Below are positions 25,848 through 39,859 of a stretch of 64,000 nucleotides of DNA, one piece after another. The notes beneath the pieces are model-generated. The model saw only the letters and a list, made by a program, of their open reading frames with translations. It was not told where the DNA came from and did no database searches. Position 1 is the first letter of the stretch. The number at the start of each line of letters is the position of its first letter. The DNA is taken from assembly GCA_019321725.1 (NCBI GenBank), contig JAGSPU010001569.1, forward strand, positions 806,001 to 870,000. The letters run 5' to 3'. The translations under genes and the position numbers were made by a program. Source of the DNA: Paulownia fortunei (lineage: Eukaryota > Streptophyta > Magnoliopsida > Lamiales > Paulowniaceae).

Positions 25848-27933
25848 TTCAACGGGAGTCTCTTGCTCAAATTTGTTTATAAGTCAAAGTCATTATAAGA
25901 GCAATTTTAAAAAGAAAAAAAACTAGAAAAAGAAAATTAGAAAAAATCGTACCCCAAACAAACTATAATCCATACTAATAACTGCAATTATATTTAACCT
26001 TTATTCAGTCGTGAACTAATCAAATAAAAAGTAAAAATTCAATTGCTCCATAAACTATTTAGAACCAACAAACACAATTTATAATACTTTTCCACGACCA
26101 CAAATATGATTTGTATCCAGAATCAGTAAAGTGGGCTCCTTCAGCTTATAAAAACACAATTTGGGGCTTTTTTTTTTTTTTTGTTTTTTTTTGAGGGATT
26201 GGTGTTGGTTGATGCATTTTTTATTTATTATTATTGCCTTGTATTTTTTATTTTTTGCATCCTAGGGCCAATAATATATAACTTCATAACACTTGGAAAA
26301 ACGCAGCGGTAGTTACAAGTTTTGTACTCCCCTGTATCCTCAAAGCTGTGAATTTCCCCAAGACAAAGTTGTTGAGGTTGCTGGCATGTTTTGATTGGTT
26401 TTAAGGCCTAGTTCAAGAATATGCAAATCTTGGAATTCTAGAAAGACGCTAAAGGGAGGAAAATGTATCATTAGAGTACACGGAAAGGCGACCACACCAA
26501 TGTCAACGCTAAAATAGTAGTATTATTTCTTGGTTGAGTTTGAATTATCTTGCTATATCAACCTTCATTTTCAGATGTACTGTCAATGACACTGATTTGT
26601 GGCCGGTGACGGGACATTTGTTACCTAATAAGTGAAATAACAACAGGGTTTGCTCTATAACTCAGTCTGTTCATATCTGTTCGGTGCATCAGATTACAGA
26701 TTATCTGTCAAAACTCAAAAACTCTCATCCAATTGTTTATAAATAATGGCATCAAGATCTTGCTAAACATGGTGGAATATGAATAAACCTACTCATATAT
26801 ACTTGATCATCTCTTAATTTATCTGCTCCGACGACTTGTCAAATCTTCATCTTTATTATTGTTGTACTTATTGGACCATGCAGCAGCTGAAATAAATGAA
26901 GGAAAAAGATTGAAATGGATCCATTTTATGAACATGGAGGATTTGTTTCAGAACTACAGTAGTTAATTGCTCAACTACTGAAATGGCCTTTTTTCTGCCA
27001 TTGAACACATTTACTGTTAATTGATAAAGTTAGGTACAAGGGTCTATTTCAATCAGAGAATCAATACGATTAAAGGGTGCCAATGGAAAAGTTTGACTAA
27101 TGACACAGCCTTGTGTTTGAATGTAACCTTTGTCCCTTAAGTTTTCTCCATTTAATGATTTAATTATTCGCGATATATCGAAAACTGATCTCTAAATTTT
27201 GTTCTTTATCCTCATTTCTCAAGTGGCTGGCTGTACAATCTGTACCTACTAAATCAGCCATTAATTTTCTCATGAGTTAAATATGCTGTCCGCAACTACC
27301 AATAATATTCCAGCTTTGTGAAAAACATGGCTGTAATTTTAATGAAACTTTGTTGGCACCTTAATTATTGTCATTAGTAGCCATAAATTTTGATCCTTAA
27401 TCAACCAAAATAAAGCCTTTTTTATGTTATTTTCTCCAGCTTAATCCACTAACCAACAGTCAAACCTGAACTAATAAACAATTTTCTGCTCAAACCTACT
27501 CATAAAAGTTGTAGCTAATTGTCAAAGATTAATTAATTTAATCCTATTAATTATGTTTCTGGGATCTAAAAGTCCTTAAGAACTTTTTGATCCTTGTCTA
27601 GTCAAGACCTTTCTTCTTAAAAGGGAAAAGAGATTTTTGCCAGATATCAACGGTCTCAGTTGAATCTATCAAAAGCATAAATAGATGAGAGTTCCAAACA
27701 AGACATGAGATTTCCCTTTCGGTTGTCTGTATCAGTTTAAATTTTAAGCTGTTAAAATGTTCCATGAAAGCTCTACAAAGTTGAATCTAGCGTCAAGAAT
27801 ACAAAATCATTTAATGCTCCTTGAAGCTTGATCCAATCCTGTTTCCATTTCAGTTTTCGATCGATGGATTTCTGAGATATTTTCTTCTGTATATAGTTCA
27901 CAAGCTTTGTTTTGAAGCAGAGAAGAGACCATA
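25848..27933. other. Intergenic region between PPR and F-box genes
   Basis: Two divergent genes flank this 2.1-kb AT-rich stretch, so it should contain both promoters. A poly-T tract lies at about 26168-26190. A TATA-like CATAAATAG occurs near 27676, about 255 bases upstream of the F-box ATG. No coding sequence is supported. Confidence 0.5.
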
Positions 27934-29534
27934 ATGGAAGAAAGGCCTGATTTAATCAGCAGCTTGCCAGACGAAATTCTGCACCGCATCATTTCCATGA
28001 TTTCTTTCAAAGAGGCAATTCAAAGTAGCACATTATCAACTTCTTGGAGGAGCCTAATGAGACCATTTCATGTGAATATAGAGCATGATTGGGTTCAATC
28101 AAACACTCAAGAAGCAAAAGAAAAGCTAAAGGAGATCATTGAATCTTTAGTCAAATCCGGTGACAGTTTCCAGGCATTGAAACTCTATCTCGATTCATAT
28201 GACGAGCTTTTTGCTGTTGGTACTAAAGGAGCGCACGGGGAGCTTCACCTTGACTTCTCAGGACACAAGAAATTAGTCCCTTGTAACTTCAGTATGATTC
28301 TTGAACAGAGTAGCTTTACTTGTCCAAGTTTTTCTTCTGTCAAGATTTTGCATCTTAGATCAGTGTCCCATCTTGTGGGAAACCTGGTCAATGTTCTGTG
28401 CTCGAGTTGCCAGTTTCTCGAAAGCTTGAAGCTTGAAAGATGCTGCGGATTGGAAAATCTTGACATCAAATCAAATAGATGTCTCAAGAATTTTGAGATG
28501 GCTGATTGCCCCAACGTTGTCAGAGTCGTGCTATCTGCACAAAACCTCAAGTCCTTCTCATATAGGGGAGTTTGTCCAATTATTCAGCTTATTGACATTC
28601 CTAACTTGGTTGATGTCACACTAAATTTGAGGGATGGTTTAGGCAATAACACCTTTGATTGTGAAGATACTTTATCTCTTCTGTCCTCTGTCAAAGATGT
28701 CGAAATCCTCACTGTAAGCAGTTGGCTCCTTGAGGTATGCTTCTCTAAAGCTCTTAATTAGCAGTGCATACATAATTAGGTGCAAGCTTCTTTAACTGAT
28801 TACTATGTTCTTCCATATAGAAGATAACATTTAGTCTAATGCCTCTAAATTTTTGTTTTTCCCCCCGCAGGCGTTATGTTCTGCAGGAGTGATATTCAGC
28901 AGGCTGGATTTCCAGTTTAGCAAGTTGAAGTATTTATGGTGTGTTTGTTCCAAAATAAGCAGCAAAATGCGTGATTCATTCGCATGCTTCTTAAACATAA
29001 CACCTTCCTTGGAGGAACTTGTTGTGGAAGTGAGTATTTCATACAAATCCAAATCAACTTTTTCTTTTTTATAACTTTCATGATCAGTTAGTTTCCAAAA
29101 ACTCAGAATTGAGAACTAAACTTTCTATGTAAAACTCTGAACTGCAGATTGGCCAGACATCCAGCCCTGTAGAATGTCCATTCAGTAACCAGTATTGGCA
29201 TGAGCCTCATCTGTGGAAGGATTATGCAACTGTCAAGAGTAACGCTTGTCGACTGAAAGACTTGAAGACGATCGAGATGATTGGCTTCACAAGGGAAAAG
29301 GATGAATTATTGTTGATGGATCTTTTGCTTCACAATGCCATTAATCTTAAGGAGATGACTGTTGCATCACCACAAAGTGAAGATTCATGGAGGGTTGCAA
29401 GAATTCCTTATAGTCAGCTTAAATACATAAAAGCGAAATATGTGCTGATTTCTTGCCCAGATACCTATTCTTATTTCGTGTTAACAGAAGCCAAAAGCTA
29501 TGGCTTGAAGTCCCAAAATGTAAAATACTTATGA
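27934..29534 (+). CDS. F-box/LRR protein with FBD-like C-terminus
   Basis: This is a probable substrate-recognition subunit of an SCF E3 ubiquitin ligase. The three exons are 27934-28734, 28871-29029 and 29148-29534, all phase 0 with GT-AG junctions. The product is 448 residues. The F-box is at residues about 6-45 (LISSLPDEILHRIISMISF, then STLSTSWRSL). Degenerate leucine-rich repeats follow, for example VKILHLRSVSH, LESLKLERCCGLENLDIKSN and LKNFEMADCPNV. The C-terminal part (LKDLKTIEMIGF, LLLHNAINLKEMTV) is like the FBD region. The frame is intact with no breaks. The substrate cannot be inferred. It belongs to a large, fast-evolving plant family, so no symbol is given. Confidence 0.9.
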
Positions 29535-32500
29535 CACTATCCCTCTAATAGTACATCACCAACTGCTGCATATGCAAGAAATGTATCAGCATTTTGCAGG
29601 AGAAAGAAATAAAGCAATTCTTGTTTTCCTGTTCACTCGTTTGTTGTGTGTGTGTTGAGATCTTTGAAATTAGTAACCTTATGCAAGTCTGGTTGCTTTG
29701 CTTTTTGGTCAAGTACTATTTGCATGTGTTTTGAGGACATTTTTTTGGTGCAATGAATAACTCTAATCATAACTAGAATTGAACATGTTTGGAGTGTGAA
29801 CTAAAGTATCTTCTTGTTAGAATTGGTGGGACGTGATAATTGGAGAATGCATAAGAAAGAATGTGTGATGTGTCTGTAAACAATCTACTTGCTTTGCCTT
29901 CATTAAATAAGCATAATTACTCGAATGATCAGAATTTGCGTATTTTTATTTCAATTAGATCTCATTCACATCTCCTAAAAAAATCAAATATTAAGCATAC
30001 ATGACTATCACTTATAATTACCCTCCTCCGTCTACTATAGCAAACGGATAATGTAATTTTTGATATTTCTATCATATATATTTGTATTTGGCTTAATTTG
30101 AGCATAAATTTTTTTTAACTAAGAACACCCCAAAAAATCTAATATTTTTTTTAAGTGCAAATTGTTGTTGAACCAGACCCATAATCCTAATCCGAATGGA
30201 ACCCCAAACCAATCTACATCAATGAGAAAATTTATATAGTTTGTAGTCGCCTTTCTACTGTTTTGGTGGGATAAGTATCCAGTAGTTGAGTGTGGAAGAA
30301 TGTGTATTTTGAGATTTGATGAGTTTTCCTAGATTTAGAGAATAAGAGTCTACTCGTCTTGCAAGTGGGAGTACTAGAAAAGTCTCAAATCTTGCGCAAC
30401 TTGTTTGCTACACTGTCAACTACTGTGTTGGCTCCTACATGCATGTATTATGTTACACCAAGAGTCTCTTTCGTGCTAAAATAAAGGGTTAATTATAAAA
30501 ACACACACTTAATATATTTTAAACTGTAATATTTTAATCATTTTAAATTACTTATAATATATATATAATTAAATATTAAAATATTAATAGAGTTTCATGT
30601 TTAAAAAATTAGGAAATATCTAAGTTCAAACTTTAAAAGAACAATATAGGAAAATAGTTTAGATTATATCTGCCAGATTATTTATTAGTAGGCAAAAAAA
30701 AAAAAAAAACTAGCATAAATTTAATATTTTTAAGTTACTATCATAAATTTAAATAAATGATTAAATGTTAATAAAATTTTACATTTAAAAGTTAATAAAT
30801 GTATTTAAAATTCAAACTTTAAGTAAATAAAATCTAAAATAGTTTAGATCTTGTATTTAAATAATTTTTTAATGAAAATAATTTTCTCCAAACTTAGAAA
30901 ATTTAGAAAAGAAAAAAAAGATCATCTTCTAAATTATCCATAAATCCCCCAATTTTACAAACAACAAAACCCCCAAAAAGTGTACAAAATTATTGCTATA
31001 TCTGTCATTTTCCGAAATTGTCTAAAAATCCCTCAAATTGACTGTCTAAAAAACATGCCCAATTTTGCAGTGAATTTATACAAATATTTTCCCAATTGCT
31101 ACCTTAGTTTTTTGCCTTGGGTGATATCCTTCAAAATGACCCAAAAAGTCCTGGGACGTGGCTTATAGAATCTGGTGCACGGCAAACTTTTCATCTTAAA
31201 TTCAGAATTTTCATCATTTTGTTAAAGTTAAATTCAAATTCCTTTTTCAATAGTACGGAAGAAAAAGTATGTTCATTAAGACTTTTTGTTAGTAGCTATA
31301 TCATTGCAATTACGACTCAAATATCTTCTTTAAGACCAGAAAAACAAGAAAGTATTTCAATTTGTAGTAAATTAATAATTGATAGTCGACATTTTAACTT
31401 TAAAGGGTGGGATTGAATTTTTTATTAAAAAATATTAAATAAAAATATATTTTTAATCTTACGAAGAATAACTTAATAAATTTATATATAATATACAGAC
31501 TTTTATATAGACTAAGAAGGGAGACAGCTGCCCCTCCTCCCTCCGTCTCTAATATAATTGAATCTCAAATTATAATTATTAATCTGTTTTGAACGCTTAA
31601 TTAATTGGTTCATGCCACAAAATTTATTTATCCATTAGTTGGTACACCATTTTTCTATATAAATTGAGGAATATTTACATTTTTTAGTGTGACTGGTTCT
31701 AGAAAAGTGGAGGGAGTGATTTAAATTTTTTAGTGTAACTTTAAATAAAATGACTGGTCAAGAACCAAAGTTGCTTATGAAATTTCTAATAGAAATTTAA
31801 TTCCAAGATTTCATAATTTCCGAGTATTATAATCTTAGTCTTTACCTGTTTTATTTATCATGAAATTTTGCATATATGTGTTAATAGCAGCATTCGAATT
31901 GGTCAAGCCTTTTTGATCAATTATTTTCTATCAATCAACAACTCTTTCATGCCTTGGAGTTTGTATCTTCTTTATTTATTTATTTTTAAAAAGTAAAATA
32001 ATTAAATTCATCGTTACCTTAAATATTAACTAATATAGGTTTACAATCATCAATTAATAAATTACAAGTAACAAACAAATAAATATTTAAATATTTAGTG
32101 GAATTCGAATTCAAAATATAATAGTTTTGAAATTTTAATTTTGATACTTGAACTAAGTTTTATTGGCGTACTTGGTCGATCTACTTGATTGTCAATTGTT
32201 CAAACTAGTAGGGCAAAACTTCATCCTTTAGTGGAAAAACTTGAGCCAAAGCATCTAGATCAATAAAATGCCAAAGAAAATGAATGGAGAGCATTAAAAT
32301 AAATTAATTCAGCTGACTTCTATACCAACTAAACTTTGGACAGTAATCGAACGAAGGAAAATTCATAGGAAATATGTGTAAGGACTTTTATGTTATCTTA
32401 TTAATGAGTTCAAGTGTCAATTTAGAGATATCATAAATGTTAAAGTTGTTATGTTAATATATATATATATATATATGCATATATGTGTGTGTGTGTGAAA

Positions 32501-34155
32501 GTTAAGTCTAAGTTCTAACAAGAAAGAATATTTTGGTATAACTTATATTATTAGGTAGCTCTCATTTTTGCATGATTCTGGTAATTTCTTACTTTTTTAA
32601 TGAATTATTGTTACAAGCATTTGCATTCAAATTTCACTTTTACTTTCAAACATTATAATAACTTCAATAAATGTTATTTTCGGCTGTGTACGTTAATTGT
32701 TTATCTCACCATATATTTACATATAAATATACTGAATGTATGTATTTTTGTATATAAATGTATAAAGAGATGTACGATCAATATATAGTATAGATTGTAA
32801 CATCTATTCTATTGACTATATCCCGTAACGACATTCAATTTGTGATTGGACCATCTATTTAACTAATATTAAAAAGATAATATTACCTAATTCAATTCTT
32901 AAAAATGAATTGGATACATTTATTTCCGAGAACAAATCTTTTGTATCAAATCAAAACCAATAAATTTTCATTTGGTTAAGGATCTTAAATAATTATATTC
33001 TAAAACTTGATTTATTTAGAGTTTTACATTAACCACAGAGAGCAGAGATAGCGAAAGCGGGCACCAAAATCAGAAAATACTTGAAATCGAAAGCTGCGAA
33101 GAATGTATATTAAAAAAACAAACTCAAAATAATTGATGTAGTATCTTTTAATTAATAGTTGCATCATCCCAAATTATATTTTGGTATTATTTTAACCTAA
33201 CAAACTCAAGTTAAAATGATCTTTTTCTTCCATGATCTTGAAAATAATTCAATAATATGATTATTATTTTTAATGAGCCTTAATTTTTATTCTTATTTTA
33301 TTAAATAAACGGGAGAATATTAAGATATGAGAAAAATCCTAATGATCAAACTTATTATACAACTCAACTTTTTGAGAAAACTACTCTCTAAATCCTTTCT
33401 CTCACTCAAATTTTCACCAATTATCACAATTATTATTACAAACAAATTTCTTCATTTCTCGTTCACATCACCAACAGTAGAGCTCTCCATAAAATTGTTC
33501 ATATAATAACAACAATAACGAAGAATTTGTTATTTTTAAAGTGTAATTGATTTAATTAAGTAAAAAAATATTAATATTCAATAAAATAAAATTCTCATTC
33601 ATAAATATTTAGAGCCAGCTCGAAACGTAAAAACCAGTCTAATTGAAGGATCGTGTGATCTGAGACTTACCAAAACGGCGTACCAGAAAGATATAGTGGC
33701 TCAGCCAAGTGCCAACCACGTAATGGCATGGGCTAAGATTTTTGATACAGTGATGGGCTCCATTCTCTTCCTAAGCTGGTAGTTTAGGGCCGATGGGAGA
33801 AAAAAAGCCCAACTCATACACTTACATTTTGTGGCTATAAGAATTATAGGCCAACGAGCCCATTCTCCATCACTAGGCCTGCAATTTTAATTATTGAGGC
33901 TTTATCAACATCCTCAAAAAATACAAAACCTGGATTAAAAGTCTAATCTCAAAGTTGCGGCCAGACTGGCTAGGCTTTCCCTTGCTGGATTAGACGTGGA
34001 AAACATACTTTCATTTAATGATCAAGAAATAATAACTTAAAGAATTTATTAAACAGTTAAAAATATTTTTAGATAAAATTAACTTAAGTTTTTTTGTTTT
34101 TTGTGTAATGCAAATTATTCGTTTCTGGCAAAACTACATAAAACTATATTTATTT
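29535..34155. other. AT-rich gene desert
   Basis: About 4.6 kb lies between the F-box gene and the start of the tandem duplication. The first 100-200 bases are the F-box 3' UTR. Two loosely related AT-rich blocks occur at about 30490-30860, and a (TA)n(TG)n tract at about 32455-32498. A patch with higher GC at about 33040-33107 could encode about 23 residues but has no recognisable homology. GGGCC/GCCCA motifs cluster at about 33745-33890. No gene is supported. Confidence 0.5.
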
Positions 34156-34794
34156 GTATTAAAAGTTAAATATTATGTTGAATGTTTTTCTTTACAAAGA
34201 AAGTTCAAAGATGCAACCAGCTCAGCAATGATGCTTAAATTATTTTTTTCAATTATTTCTCTCATTTAACCGTAGAAAAGACTAATATAGTAATTTATTT
34301 GTTGGTCTTTTTTTAATAAACCAAATATTTATATGAGTGTAAGATTTTATCTATATTTGTGTAATATATCACATATATCAAATGAATTTCTTTATTCTAA
34401 AAAATTTCAACATAAGGATAATTTAATATTCAAAAATAATTTTATTTTATTTCAACTGTTATTTCTAATTATCTATCAGATAAAATAGGAATGATGATTT
34501 TATTATCATTTTTTATACATACCAAATTTGAAAAATAAGACACATTAATCAGCCTATGTAGTGTAGGTTGAAATCTAGCCAAACAAACCAAATAGGTGGT
34601 TAGATTTGGCTTGGAAAAACAAGATATAAGGTTTAGGCTCAGGTGAAGCTCGCGGCAAATATGTTAGTTCCAGCTCCGTTTGAGGAAATTACAATCTCAA
34701 CTTTTCTTTTAATGAATGTCTTTTGTTGTAATTATTATACTAATGAATGATGTAATAATTGCGTGAGACTCTATTTATATTCCAACAGGCAACA

Positions 34795-37700
34795 CCCTTT
34801 TGACTTTCTGACAACAGCCTCCTTCGCTCTCTCTCGCTCTCTTACAACAGCCACGCAATATGCATACCGCCGCAATAAAGCTGCCGAGAGCTATATGTGT
34901 CCGGCCTCTTCTTCGTCGTTTCAGCCACATAATACTATATAAACCTATCGCCGTTCGCAATGGCCCAAGACCTGGTTTCCAGTCTTCTCTTTAATGAGCA
35001 CCCAGGCTCCCGAAAGAAAATCTCCGACGTCTTTGCGATCATAAAGAAAGCGGAATTCTTGATTCGTCAAATATAATGGACTCGGCAATGATTTCATATT
35101 GGTAATGTTTGAACAAAACACAGTTATGCGAATTTGTATATAATTGCATTCTTCGTTGTGATTATCTGCTAGCGAAGCCTGTATTTTTTTTGTCCATGAT
35201 GAAAAGAGGACCAGTTTCATCTCACGAAGTTGGAAGTTTATTTTATGACGCTTTTTTAAACTGGAATTTATTCAGCTTTCAGCTGCCCAAGAAACAAAAT
35301 TTTTTTATGGTTAAAATTTCTTGCAAAATTTATGTAAAGTGGTAATAGTTCTTAAACAGAGGATATTACTTTCAATGAAGTTACTGAAAATCAAGATATT
35401 AAATTCCGTTAATGTATCAAGATTTAGGCATGCAAGCTGGTTCTTTTTCAAGTTTTTGTTTATTGTTGTACGTATTTTCAGGAATTAAAGAGATCCTCTA
35501 GAGCTAAACTTCGAGCATGCATACACAATTGACCATACACATAGTAATTTTCCTTTTTTGGGTGATAATTATTTTTGTGTTTGCGTGTTACTTTGATTAG
35601 GTTGATAATCGAGATTCAATGGTGCCCAAAATTACTCCAGAGCAGGCAGTGAAATTGTGTGATAGAAACTTTGGCATTGGAGCTGATGGAGTGATATTTG
35701 CAATGCCAGGCACCAATGGCACTGATTATACCATGAGGATCTTTAATGCTGATGGTAGTGAACCCAAGGTGATTTGTCTTTTCCTATATTAAATGGTCCT
35801 GTTGTTGCATTGTTTTGGTCATTCACTAAAGATTAAGAATGAACATTGGCTTGCAATTGAGATTTCCCTTGTATCACCTGTTATCAAATTCCCATCTTAA
35901 GTTTTGTGGAAAATAAATGGTTATCTTAACACTGCTTTTAGAGAAAAATGTAACTTTTCCCTAACAAGTGCCTTTAAAATCGTTTTGATGGTAAAAATAA
36001 AAGGTTAAATTTTTGAAGAATGTGTTATGTACTCAAAAATGGAATCGAAAACAAAGAAAGAGTTTCTATGCACAGAAAACTATTTCTTTTTGTCTGCTTA
36101 TCAATGGAAGACTATTATATAAGAGCCAGAAATAACTTTGCTTAATTGGTTGCCATGAAGCTCCTTTTGTTTATGCATGAGAAATTTCTGATTTCAAATT
36201 CATATTAGAAGAAATGAAACAGTAGGAATAAATTCTTTTGCTTCATCTTTTGTTCCTATTCACCTGTTTATCTGTATTTTATTAAACGAACATCCCTAGA
36301 TTGTAAGATAATTGGTTGACTTGTTTCCATAAATCTGCTTTTAAGCTTGTCCTGATATGGATTTTTTTTAATTTTTGTTCACTTATGTTGTTACAGATGT
36401 GTGGTAATGGAGTTCGATGCTTTGCCAGATTTATAGCTCAGCTTGAAAATATGAATGGAAAGCAAAGGTTTATTTTAACTCTTTTCTTTCTAAAAATAAT
36501 TCCTGATCATCTTGCACTGATATGCCTTACAAGAAATACCTACTTTCAGTCTTGTGTATGGCATTTAAGTTTCAACTTTTTATTGGGGTTTGCTTTGTTT
36601 TTAGCTCTGAGTTTGAAGTTCCTATAACTCTATGTTACTCATAATATAACTGCACTTATGGAGATCAACAAACTCTATGCATTTTTGTGAAACATATGCG
36701 TAAAATTCAGCTTCTAGGAGGCAACTCCCTTCCTTATTTTGCTTTACACTTCTGTACTTTTACCTGGTATCTCATTAGACATGATCCAGAGTAAATCCTC
36801 TATTGCTCACCTCTTAAGGAAGTTGTGACCTAGTGTTGTAGGAACTCTCTCAAAGTCATCTATTTTATCTTGACCCTCTCCTTTCCACTACTTTGATCAT
36901 TGGTTTCATAAGAAAACAGAAAAGGAACATCAGTTCTGAGCTATTCGTTCATTGTATCAGCTAAGTAGATCGATCATAGTAACTATGGTTATCATTCCAT
37001 ATCTGTGGTTCTAATTGTGATCCCTTTCTCATTTTGCACCTAAGCATGTAGCTAGTGTGCAAGCTTTAATGCATTACTTTCTTACACCTGGATTGAAAGT
37101 CTACTCACCTCTTATTTTGGTGTTGCAGCTTCACTGTGCACACTGGCGCTGGTTTAATTGTTCCTGAAATTCAAGAAGATGGAAAGGTACCCTTAGAATC
37201 TCATGACTCATTTTATAACTTGAGTTTTTGTGGGTAGTATTTTCTGGTAAATATATTTCGAGCACATAATTTTTTGTGTCCATTTCTGTTTGAATACTTT
37301 ATAGCATAAGAAACAACATCTTTGACGTCACTTTTTATTACTATTTATTCAGCATGTGATCACTTTTCAGGTCAGAGTTGATATGGGCGAGCCGATTCTG
37401 AAGGCATCAGATGTTCCTACAAAATTACCTCCAAATAAAGGTCAGTCTGCTGTTAAGGCAAAATTAGACGTAGACGGGTTAATCTGGAACGTGACTTGTG
37501 TTAGCATGGGAAATCCTCACTGTGTCACTTTTGTACAGAATCGAGCAAGGTATACTGTCTCTTTACAACTGTTCTTTGGTTCAATGGGTTGTGGATGGGT
37601 TAATATGTTCATCTCTTTCTCCCTTTCGGCTTGTGTTGACACAGGATTTGCGAGTCGATGAACTAAATTTAGCAGAACTTGGCCCAAAATTCGAACATCA

Positions 37701-38878
37701 TATGATGTTCCCTGCCCGAACAAACACAGGTATCAGTTTTACTGTCATTACCTTCTAGAGCTGTGTTTGTTGTCTTGTCAGATGTACCTCTTAATTACGC
37801 ATGTGCTAGCTCTCAATCACGCAAGGATGAATATGAATAACTAGGAGTTTTTGTGGTATGTAGCTAGGAACATCTGATATTGGCGAAAGAATGCACTTAA
37901 TAACCTGTTTGTTATATCTTTATATTGTCGTTCTCAGACTGTAAACTGGAACAAGGGTATGTACTCAGCCACCTTTGTGAATTGTTTTACTGCAAGAACT
38001 GAATTTCAAACATCAACTGTTTTTTTTTTTTGGTAAAAGTTAACATGGGTTACAAATAATGGATTTTAAAGTGAAAATAGCTGGGCTTAGATCAGGTTTG
38101 TATCATTTTCTCCTTCATCCATCAGGCTTAGGATCACCCTTTTAATTGTGATTGTGAAGTCTCTTTCTACTTTGAGAAAAGAGCAATTGAAGTCTTCACC
38201 TGCACTTTTTTAATCATATGGCAATTTCATGGTTCAGAAAAATTACTTCAGAATTGAAACATGTATGCATTTCTACATTATGACACATTACCCGTTATGT
38301 TGCAGAATTCGTTCAAGTCTCCTCTTCAAATCACCTTAAAATGCGTGCTTGGGAGCATGGGGCAGGTTTTAATTTTTTATAACCTTTTACGTTACAAGCT
38401 TCTGCCTCTATGATGTCCTTTTTAATGTCAGGCCTGTGAAGTTAATTTGGTTGCCTGATACAGGTGCAACACTAGCCTGTGGAGCAGGAGCTTGTGCTGT
38501 TGTGGTTGCTGCAGTACTTGAGGGTCGTGCTGCGAGGGTAAGTTTGATACTGCTGTCCTCTATGGTACTAAAACATTAAGAACAGGTCTTCAGTCGATAA
38601 ACTTTTCTGCCTCTCAGACACATGCTTCAAAGAGTTTACATGCCATTCCCTTAGATGATGAGCACTTTATTGTAATGGTTTTCTGGTGTTTGCTATTGCT
38701 CCCACTTAGTGTCTTCACAGTGCACACTTCTTGTTTTCTCATTCCTTTTTCTGCAAAACAGAGTTGCACTGTTGATCTGCCCGGAGGGCAATTGGACATT
38801 GAGTGGAGAAAAGACGACAATCATGTCTACGTGACAGGTTCAGCAGAAGTAGTGTTTTATGGATCAGTTCTTCTCTGA
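34795..38878 (+). pseudogene. Decaying duplicate of diaminopimelate epimerase
   Basis: Exons 2-9 of DAPF are recognisable at 35601-35768, 36397-36467, 37129-37186, 37371-37549, 37645-37729, 38306-38365, 38464-38537 and 38762-38878. All splice sites are kept. Exon 1 (about 34795-35101) aligns to the intact copy but has lost the ATG context and is riddled with indels, so no transit peptide can be read. Exon 5 is 179 bases instead of 180: one G is missing before GTACAGAA, shifting the frame. Two substitutions hit motifs of the active site. WERGAG has become WEHGAG (codon 38356-38358) and ACGTGA has become ACGAGA (codon 38484-38486). The catalytic-cysteine motif MCGNGVRCF and exon 6 [13 protein letters not shown] survive. 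I call it a pseudogene; expression is possible but normal enzyme is unlikely. Confidence 0.82.
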
Positions 38879-39840
38879 TGCTTTGTTTTTTGGACGGAGG
38901 AGAATTATCCTGTAAGCAGATTGACTTCTGCACCATACTTAAATAGTGGGGTCGAAGTTTGAGAAGTGTACATTATAGTCTTGCCCCAAACTTAAAAATG
39001 TGAATGCTAATGGTCTGTTTTCTTATTTTCTTTTTGGAGGAGATTGCATTCTTGCATTGATTTGAGTTCAAATTGCATTCTTTCTTTGGTGGAGATGAAG
39101 ACTTGATGCCTCCAATTTTCTGAGCCTTATTTGCATATGAAAACCGCGCATTGCAGAAAGAAACTAGTGCAGCTTAAGTGATTATGCTTTGTTCTTTGCA
39201 AAACATACTGTTCTGTACAAATAATGATACTTAGAATCAAATCATCGAAACTTAGACTTCCCAAAGAAAGAAAATGTTGTATACCTATTTTATGGGGATT
39301 TTAATACAAATTAGATTCATATTCGATCCAAATTAAATTAAATTCCCGAACTCAAATTCAATTCTGTATGATCTCATCCCACAAAGCCCCGACTCCGATC
39401 AAACTATTATCCTGTAAATAATGAGTTTTAATAATTAATATATTATTTTATTGCTTTTGCATATGTGCAAGAGTGCGATTATATACGTTGCATACTATTT
39501 ATGAATCAATTATGATACTATTTTATTTTTTAATGTAAAAAACATTACATAGCATTTAATCTTTGAATTCAAGTTTGGATTCCATTTGACTTCTTTCTAG
39601 TCCAATTTGGGATGAAATATGTTAGTGAGATCTAAGCTTAGATTTGGGTCAAGATTCTTCAACATGATCGACCGCACAACTCTGGTTTCATGTATCCTTG
39701 TAGTAATATTTATGCTATATATGATTTAATTATTTATTAAGTATTTAAATAATCTATAAATACTTAATTTTATTATCCATAAATTCAATATATTACTTAT
39801 CAAATATAACATAAATCGTAAAATATTGAAATCTTTCTAC
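38879..39840. other. DAPF-to-KIN-5B spacer in unit A
   Basis: This AT-rich non-coding stretch aligns in patches with 48712-49980 of unit B, for example around GAGTTCAAATTGCATTCTTT. No gene is supported. Confidence 0.6.
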
Positions 39841-39859
39841 CTCCAACAGTAGTAAGCTG

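Noticed and set aside
28245..29052. Antisense open frames across the F-box gene
   Set aside because: They are shadows of the intact three-exon sense gene, which explains all conserved sequence.
34775..35345. Open frames on both strands over the unit A DAPF exon 1 region
   Set aside because: Alignment to 44550-45130 of unit B shows they are frames through a degraded transit-peptide exon and its intron, not new genes.
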